Source: Blastococcus sp. CT_GayMR20
GTDB lineage: Bacteria; Actinomycetota; Actinomycetes; Mycobacteriales; Geodermatophilaceae
Assembly (NCBI RefSeq): GCF_004570345.1
Contig: NZ_SPQM01000010.1
Span: 1 to 64,000, forward strand
Reading direction: 5' to 3'
Length of the DNA stretch: 64,000 nt
Of the stretch, positions 58,305-64,000 are shown one piece after another. Numbering within the stretch: the first letter of the stretch is position 1; every line of letters begins with the position of its first letter. The notes under the pieces were generated by a model, which did not search any database, had not been told where the DNA came from, and was given only the letters and a program-made list of their open reading frames with translations. The position numbers were made by a program, and so were the translations under genes.

Positions 58305-58404
58305 CCACTGTGAGGTCTCGTGTCCTGGTCGATCCCGAGACGCGAGCTCAGCGGCCCGGTCCTCCCACACCCGTCCCTGTCCGTCGGGCGGGGCAGGCCG
58401 GCGC

Positions 58405-58443
58405 GGGCTGAGCGTCGAGATGAAGCAGTGCGCCCCTCAGCCC
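58405..58443. terminator. Convergent hairpin, right copy
   Basis: Mirror of the eight-bp stem at 18,184-18,222, across the AraC stop codon. Confidence 0.33.
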
Positions 58444-59372
58444 TGCCGGGTCTGACCGGGTGGGCGTCCGTAGACCTGCTGGTGAGCGGTGACGAACGCG
58501 CTCGTCCGGGGGAAGCCCCACCGAGCAGCGACGGCGGGCACGGTGTCGTGGTCGGCGGGATCGGTGTCCACCAGCTCGCGGTGCGCATGGTCCAGTCGCA
58601 CCCGCCTCACGTAGGTGGTCGGCGTCGAGTCCCGGTGGCGCACGAAGGCCGCCTGCAGCCCGCGCGGCCCGATCCCCGCGGCGGCGGCGATGTCGCTCGT
58701 CGTCAGGTCGCGCTCGGCGTTGGCGTCGATGAAGTCGACGGCACGACGCACCACGGCGGGCGTCGCGTGGTCGGGCGGGACACGGCGACGGGTGGCCAGC
58801 CGGGTGCTGGGGAAGGTGCCCAGGACAGCCTCGGCCAGCCGCTGGGTCAGCTGCCCGGTCAGCACGGGGCCGGCCGTGGTGCGGTTCCGCAGTACTTCAC
58901 GCGTCACGTCCTGCACGGTGTCGTTCCAGCGCTGGTCGAGGCCCGGGAGCATCGGCCGTAGCCCGGTGAATCGCAGGGCCAGGTCGTCGAGACCGGTGGT
59001 CTCCACCGCGACCCGCTCGACGTCGTCCGCATTCAGGCAGACGCAGTCGACCTCGGCATCGGCCCACAGGACGCTCACCGCCTGATGCGCCGGCAGGAGC
59101 ACCGGCGTGCCCGGAGGGACGGCGACCTCCTCGCGGCCGGACCGGACCATCATGGCGCCGGCCGACGGTCGGACGACGAGCATCACGTCCGGGGCGACGT
59201 TGTTGTCCGCGCTCGTCGAGTACCTCAGCCGCGAGAGCCCGCTGCGGCCGGCCTGCTCGTGCACCGCCTGGAACACGAAGTTCCTGCGGCTGTTGGTCTC
59301 CTCCGGCAGGTAGCCGGGATACGTCGCGCGAAGCCAGGTGTGCGCCACGTGCGGGTCCGACGTCACGAGCAT
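58437..59372 (-). CDS. AraC-family regulator, right copy
   Basis: Same 311-residue AraC protein as 17,255-18,190, with the GAGGAGG-preceded ATG at 59,372. Confidence 0.86.
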   Translation of the reverse strand: MLVTSDPHVAHTWLRATYPGYLPEETNSRRNFVFQAVHEQAGRSGLSRLRYSTSADNNVAPDVMLVVRPSAGAMMVRSGREEVAVPPGTPVLLPAHQAVSVLWADAEVDCVCLNADDVERVAVETTGLDDLALRFTGLRPMLPGLDQRWNDTVQDVTREVLRNRTTAGPVLTGQLTQRLAEAVLGTFPSTRLATRRRVPPDHATPAVVRRAVDFIDANAERDLTTSDIAAAAGIGPRGLQAAFVRHRDSTPTTYVRRVRLDHAHRELVDTDPADHDTVPAVAARWGFPRTSAFVTAHQQVYGRPPGQTRQG

Positions 59373-59469
59373 GGCCCCTCCTCGTCCCGAGTGGTCAGGA
59401 AGCACTCGGTGTGGTCGCCGTGGCAGATCACCGTCGGGACCAGCGTCGCGCGGAGGGCGGGGTGGCGGT

Positions 59470-59487
59470 ATCGGCAGCCCTGCCGAA
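59470..59487. promoter_or_regulatory. Palindrome near AraC gene, right copy
   Basis: Mirror of 17,140-17,157, 15 of 16 positions matching the stress operator. Confidence 0.38.
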
Positions 59488-59691
59488 TCGGCCGGCCCGT
59501 CGACCCGGCGGGTCCCCCGTCGGGGAGGCGGCCGCGAATCACGTCGACCGCGACAACCGGCGACAGCAGTTCGTGGACGACTCCCGGCTCCGAGGCTCAC
59601 TGCGTGTCCACCTCGCCGGCACGCGCGATGAGGAGCGAGCTCCCCCGGCCGTTCTGCCGGTGAAGCGCCGGGCGCCGACGATGTACTGGGT

Positions 59692-59705
59692 TCGACAGAT
59701 GTTGC
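59692..59705. promoter_or_regulatory. Degenerate PucR-like dyad, right copy
   Basis: Mirror of 16,922-16,935, upstream of the right cupin operon. Confidence 0.28.
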
Positions 59706-59817
59706 GTGCCGTCACCCGGAGACGCGACGGACGACCAGTCCGCCGGGAGTGGGCGCGTCCTTAGCATCGCGGCAAGGCCGGGACGGAGCCGGCGAGCGCC
59801 CCGCACGAGGAGAAGCG

Positions 59818-60705
59818 TTGACGGCATCCCTGCACTTCCCGCGCACCGCCGCGTCCACCGCCGGCGACAACCTTCACGAGCTCCCAGAGTTCGCGGGCCT
59901 CGAGGTGCTCGGACTCCTCCCGGACACCGCAGGGCTCGCCGCGGACATCACCTTCGGCGAGGTCACGCTGGCGCCCGGTCAGCGGGTGCCGACCCATCGC
60001 AATCCCCAGGCGGAGGCGGTGTTCCTCGTCGAAGGCACCGTCCGACTGTGGCGCCCGGGTGGCTCCGCCGAGCTGTCCGCCCCCGGCGCGGCGTACTTCC
60101 CGCCGGGTGAGGCACACTCGCTCCAGTGCCTCGGCAGCCAGCCGGCGCGCCTGCTCGTCGCGTACGCCACCGGCGGGGACCAGAAGACGGTGACCTCGGA
60201 GCTGCTGCCCGACACCGCCCTCGAGGGGACGACGAACCCGAGCACGGCACCGTCGGCGGGCCTGTTCGACCGCTGGGCCGTGGCCGAGGACATGGTCGCT
60301 TGGGTCCCTGTCGAACCCACCAAGGGGATGCGCCTGCGGTGCCGCTATCTGCTCGAGCCGGCGACCGGCACGAAGGAATTCGTCATCGGCACGGCGGCGG
60401 TCGACCCGCAGCTGCACTACACGATCCACCGGCATGCGCCGGCCGAGATCTACCACGTCCTCGAGGGCACCGCGACGATCTACGTGGGCGACGATGCCTA
60501 CAGGGCAGGTCCCGGCGACACCGTGTACGTCCCCGCATGGGCGCCGCACGGCATCGACACGAACGACGATGACCTGCGGATGTACTGGTTCTACACGCTG
60601 GACGCGTGCGACGGCACGTGGGCGTGGGAGCCGCTGGAGCCGGTGTACTCGACGCCGCCGCGCCGCCCTCTGGAAACGGGCCCCCGTCGAGGCTTCCACG
60701 TGTGA
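59818..60705 (+). CDS. Double-cupin protein, right copy
   Basis: Same 295-residue bicupin as 15,922-16,809, TTG start after GAGGAGAAG, first gene of the right catabolic operon. Confidence 0.8.
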   Translation: MTASLHFPRTAASTAGDNLHELPEFAGLEVLGLLPDTAGLAADITFGEVTLAPGQRVPTHRNPQAEAVFLVEGTVRLWRPGGSAELSAPGAAYFPPGEAHSLQCLGSQPARLLVAYATGGDQKTVTSELLPDTALEGTTNPSTAPSAGLFDRWAVAEDMVAWVPVEPTKGMRLRCRYLLEPATGTKEFVIGTAAVDPQLHYTIHRHAPAEIYHVLEGTATIYVGDDAYRAGPGDTVYVPAWAPHGIDTNDDDLRMYWFYTLDACDGTWAWEPLEPVYSTPPRRPLETGPRRGFHV

Positions 60706-61934
60706 TGCGGAGCACACTCTTCGCGGGCGGGTACGTATTCGACGGCACCGGCTCGGCGCCGTCGCGGGCCGACGTCCTCATCGAGGACGGCGTCATCCGG
60801 GCGGTCGGCACGTCCCTCGACGGTGACACCGTCGTCGACACGACCGGTCGGACCGTCCTGCCCGGCCTCATCGACGCTCACGTCCACCTCACGCTGTCCG
60901 GCGTGAACCTGGTGGAAAGGCTCGCGAACCCGTTCTCCTTCCACTTCTTCCAGGCGGTGGTCAACTGCCGGCGGACCGTCGCAACCGGGATCACCACCGT
61001 GCGGGACGCCGCAGGCGCGGATCTGGGGCTGAAACAGGCCCTCGCCCGCGGGCTGATCAGCGGGCCGCGAGCGCTCATCGCCGTGAACATGATCAGCCAG
61101 ACCGGGGGCCACAACGACGGCCACCTGAGCTGTGGTCTCGCGGTCGAGCTGTTCCCGCACCACCCCGGGGTGCCGTCCGGCGTCGCCGACGGCCCGGACG
61201 AGATGCGCCGGACCGCGCGGACCATGCTCCGGGCCGGCGCGGACGTCATCAAGGTCGCGACGACCGGCGGCGTGCTGTCCCCGTCGGACGACCCGAAGCA
61301 TGCACACCTGCGCCCGGACGAGCTCGCGGCCCTGGTCGCGGAGGCGGACGCTGCCCACGTCCCCGTCATGGCCCACGCGCAGGGCGCCGAGGGGATCAAG
61401 AACGCGGTGCGCGCCGGGGTGCGCTCGATCGAGCACGGCATCTTCCTCGACGACGAGGCGATCGAGCTCATGTTGGCGAAGGGCACCTGGCTGGTCCCGA
61501 CGCTGCTGGCGCCCCTGTCGGTGATCGAGGCGGCCGAGCGCGGCGAGGTCCACGAGCCGGCCGTGCTGGACAAGGCCCTGGAGGTCGCCGCCGTGCACCG
61601 TGACGCGGTGACGCGGGCCGTCGAGGCCGGGGTGCCCATCGCGATGGGGACCGACACCGGCATCGGCCCGCATGGTGACAACCTCCGGGAGCTGCAACTG
61701 CTGGTCGACTGCGGGCTCTCTCCGTACCAGGCGTGGGCCGCCGCGACGTCGGGCGCCGCGGTGCTGCTCCGCCTCGCAGACCGGATCGGGAGCATCCAGC
61801 CGGGTCTGACCGCCGACCTGGTGATCCTGGACGGCGACCTGACCGACCTGTCCGGGCTGGCCGGCCGCGTCGTGGAGACCTGGCAGGCCGGATGCAGGAC
61901 CTACCGACGACCCGTCCACGAGGTGGCCCGATGA
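60705..61934 (+). CDS. Amidohydrolase, right copy
   Basis: Same 409-residue amidohydrolase as 14,693-15,922, with DAHVHL, the DVIKVATTGG lysine and the GTDTGI aspartate. TGATG overlap with the cupin gene. Confidence 0.88.
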   Translation: MRSTLFAGGYVFDGTGSAPSRADVLIEDGVIRAVGTSLDGDTVVDTTGRTVLPGLIDAHVHLTLSGVNLVERLANPFSFHFFQAVVNCRRTVATGITTVRDAAGADLGLKQALARGLISGPRALIAVNMISQTGGHNDGHLSCGLAVELFPHHPGVPSGVADGPDEMRRTARTMLRAGADVIKVATTGGVLSPSDDPKHAHLRPDELAALVAEADAAHVPVMAHAQGAEGIKNAVRAGVRSIEHGIFLDDEAIELMLAKGTWLVPTLLAPLSVIEAAERGEVHEPAVLDKALEVAAVHRDAVTRAVEAGVPIAMGTDTGIGPHGDNLRELQLLVDCGLSPYQAWAAATSGAAVLLRLADRIGSIQPGLTADLVILDGDLTDLSGLAGRVVETWQAGCRTYRRPVHEVAR

Positions 61935-63052
61935 CCGTTCCCGACCAGGCCGTCCCGGACGGCGCGTTGCCGATGATGGCGTCGCTGCGGACGTTCCAGG
62001 ACTATCACTGGCTGATGCTGAAGGTGTTCTACGACGCGGTGCTGGACGCGCACGGCACGGCAGGTCTCGCCCAGCTGGCCGCGGGCATGCGGCAGGCCGG
62101 CGTGTTCCGGGGGACCGCGATGCGAGACCAGCCGGCGTCGTTCGTGGCCGGCCGCGGACCAGCGCAACTGGTCGAGCACTGGGACACCGCAGAATGGCAG
62201 CTCGGGGCCGAGGACGGCACGCTCCGGGTCACTGCCGAGGGCCCCACGCTGACGCTGACGCTCCCCGAAGCACCCGGGCGCGCGTACCTCGCGGACCTCC
62301 TCGGGGACGTCGACGCGGTCGCGGCCCTCGCGGCGTACTGGGCACCGCTCCTCGACGGGGTGGCGGAGGGCTACGGCTCCGGAGTCGCCATCGAGGTGGA
62401 TGACCCCACGGTGCGGCCCTGGGGGCTCCGGATCACCGGACCGGACAGGGTGGAGCAGGCGCCCCGGCTCGGCTCACGTACGGCCGACCCGATCCGGATG
62501 GTCGAGGTCAACCGGCGGACGACAGGACTGCTCGCGGCGATGCAGATGTACGTCACCAAAGCACTGATCGACACCTTTGACGCATCGGGCGAAGAGACGG
62601 TACGGAGGGCGGCCTACCGATTCGGCGCCGATCGGGGGTCAGTGATCCGCGAGCGCATCCTCGCGCTCGGCAAGCCGCTCACGATGGCGAACTTCGCCAG
62701 CACGGACGGGCTGCAGGAGCGCGACCCCGGTGAGGCGGTGTTCGTCTTCAAGGAGCGGCAGCACATCAGCGACGGTGCGTACTACCTCGACTGCACGTAC
62801 TGCCCGCTCGCCGAGGTGTGGGCCACCGAAGGCCCTGAGGGGCTGCGGCTCGGCTACCTCTTCGACTCCTCCAACCACCGCGGACTGTTCCAGAGCTACA
62901 ACCCGAGCACCGAGGTGCGGTGGACGTCCGTGAAGTCCCGAGGTGACCATGTCTGCCGGTTCCGGTTCACGGTGCCGGAGTTCCTCACCGACAACGACCC
63001 CACCCCGGAGGAGTTCGACAACGCACCCGTTCACGACAGTCGGGGGCCCTAG
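61931..63052 (+). CDS. ATC-hydrolase-like protein, right copy
   Basis: Same 373-residue protein as 13,575-14,696, with the conserved DCTYCPLAEVW segment; ATGA overlap with the amidohydrolase gene. Confidence 0.76.
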   Translation: MTVPDQAVPDGALPMMASLRTFQDYHWLMLKVFYDAVLDAHGTAGLAQLAAGMRQAGVFRGTAMRDQPASFVAGRGPAQLVEHWDTAEWQLGAEDGTLRVTAEGPTLTLTLPEAPGRAYLADLLGDVDAVAALAAYWAPLLDGVAEGYGSGVAIEVDDPTVRPWGLRITGPDRVEQAPRLGSRTADPIRMVEVNRRTTGLLAAMQMYVTKALIDTFDASGEETVRRAAYRFGADRGSVIRERILALGKPLTMANFASTDGLQERDPGEAVFVFKERQHISDGAYYLDCTYCPLAEVWATEGPEGLRLGYLFDSSNHRGLFQSYNPSTEVRWTSVKSRGDHVCRFRFTVPEFLTDNDPTPEEFDNAPVHDSRGP

Positions 63053-63061
63053 CATGACCGC

Positions 63062-64000
63062 ATGATCGCGGCCCTTCAGCGGATAGCCGACCGACTCGGA
63101 ACGCTCCTCGACCGACCGGTCGCGATCGACGACATGAAGATCAGGCAGCTCGTCTACACGTACCACCCGGACGGGAACGACGCGGCCCGCGAGCGGGCGA
63201 TCCTCCAACGCCACGCCAGTCCGGAGATCGTCCGGTGGACCAGCGAACAGAGGGTCTCGGAGCGACACGGGGCCTTCCTGCTGCCGGCCAACCCGAGCAT
63301 CGGGCTCAGCCTCCCCCGGTGGGGTGCGGTCGCCCGCGTCGACGATCGCGGCGTCGCCTTCGTATGGGTGGCGACGCCGGACGAGGAGCTCGACCCCGCC
63401 AGGCAACGGCACATCGTCGCGGCCGCGGAGAGCGTCGCCGAGGTCTTCGCGCGCCAGCGGCGCTTCGACGAGCTCCGCAGCCTCCGGGAACAGGAGTCCC
63501 TGAGCGAGCTCCTGTCCGACGACCCCGCGCTGCGGAGCCGGGCCGCCGGCCGGATGGCCGACGGCGATGACTTCATGCATGACGACCCGGTCGCCGCGAT
63601 CGTGCTGCTGGCGGCCGCGCCTTCCGGTTCCGTGCCGTCCGATCGGGACCGGGCCGCGATGGCCGCAGTGCTCGAGGACGCACGCCTCGCGCTGTCGTCC
63701 CGGCAGACCATGGGTCTCGTTCGGCCCGGGCACGGCGTACTGGTGGTCGCCAGGCCCGACGCGACCCGCGACCGGCACGGCACGGCCACCGAGCTCGCCG
63801 AGACCGCGCGGGCGCGGCTGGAGCAGGCACTGACCGTGCGGCGGCCCCGTCCGGTGTGGGCGGGCATCGGCGTCACCCGGGCCGGTCTCGCCGATCTGGC
63901 CGGGTCGTACCGCGAGGCGCTGCAGGCCGCGGAGGTCTCGGCCGCGCTCAAGGCGCCTGGCAAGACCGTCCACTACGACCAGTTGGGCGTGTATCGCCGG
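63062..64000 (+). CDS. PucR/CdaR regulator, right copy, cut by window
   Basis: First 313 residues of the PucR-type regulator that is complete at 12,294-13,565. The window ends before the C-terminal helix-turn-helix, so it cannot be seen whether this copy is intact or whether an ABC transporter follows it as in the left copy. Confidence 0.86.
   Translation, partial: MIAALQRIADRLGTLLDRPVAIDDMKIRQLVYTYHPDGNDAARERAILQRHASPEIVRWTSEQRVSERHGAFLLPANPSIGLSLPRWGAVARVDDRGVAFVWVATPDEELDPARQRHIVAAAESVAEVFARQRRFDELRSLREQESLSELLSDDPALRSRAAGRMADGDDFMHDDPVAAIVLLAAAPSGSVPSDRDRAAMAAVLEDARLALSSRQTMGLVRPGHGVLVVARPDATRDRHGTATELAETARARLEQALTVRRPRPVWAGIGVTRAGLADLAGSYREALQAAEVSAALKAPGKTVHYDQLGVYRR

Larger units (their letters stand above)
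59373..59817. other. Divergent intergenic region, right copy
   Basis: Mirror of 16,810-17,254 between the AraC gene and the cupin operon. It contains the palindrome at 59,470-59,487 and the PucR-like dyad at 59,692-59,705, and no gene that I can support. Confidence 0.48.

Overview
The window is high-GC (about 70 percent), gene-dense DNA from an actinomycete. An F420-type luciferase-like oxidoreductase, many GTG starts, ATGA/GTGA-coupled operons and several AraC/PucR/LuxR regulators fit a Pseudonocardia-like member of the Pseudonocardiales. The genus is an inference.

Layout. (1) Bases 1-12.6 kb are single copy. They hold an AraC regulator with two alpha/beta hydrolases; a luciferase-like oxidoreductase and a TIM-barrel isomerase divergent from a GcvT/LigM-type demethylase; a scar made of a tRNA 3' end and a decayed tyrosine integrase; and a polar amino-acid ABC transporter with a ureohydrolase. 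(2) Bases 12,627-38,242 and 38,385-64,000 are the two arms of one giant inverted repeat. Position x pairs with 76,627 minus x, and a 142-bp unpaired spacer lies between the arms. Every gene in this stretch therefore occurs twice, head to head around 38,313. The right arm is cut by the window end, so the repeat may be longer than 25.6 kb per arm. The window alone cannot say whether it is real or an assembly fold-back.

Gene content of one arm, from the outside in. First is a catabolic operon (double cupin, amidohydrolase, ATC-hydrolase-like protein, PucR regulator), which in the left copy runs on into the ABC transporter and ureohydrolase; a divergent AraC regulator faces it. Next is a stress island: a zinc-metalloprotease lipoprotein, and divergent from it a tightly coupled operon of a YflT-like membrane protein, DnaK, GrpE, DnaJ, a CbpM/MerR-like modulator, ClpB, a zinc-ribbon thioredoxin, a UBP-type zinc-finger protein, a cNMP-domain thioredoxin-reductase-like flavoprotein, and a membrane protein split by an in-frame amber codon. 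A DUF2254 membrane protein with a coupled 38-codon ORF, a LuxR-type regulator, a LysR regulator, a glycogen-debranching-type enzyme and a GT4 glycosyltransferase follow.

The most interesting signal is an 18-bp palindrome, ATCGGCAG-NN-CTGCCGAT. It lies in front of the protease/dnaK divergent promoters (two sites), the DUF2254 unit, the debranching enzyme and the glycosyltransferase (inside the spacer of the giant palindrome). It looks like the operator of one stress regulon joining protein repair, thiol redox and glycan metabolism. The LuxR protein encoded inside the cluster is the obvious candidate regulator. I know of no described regulator with this site.
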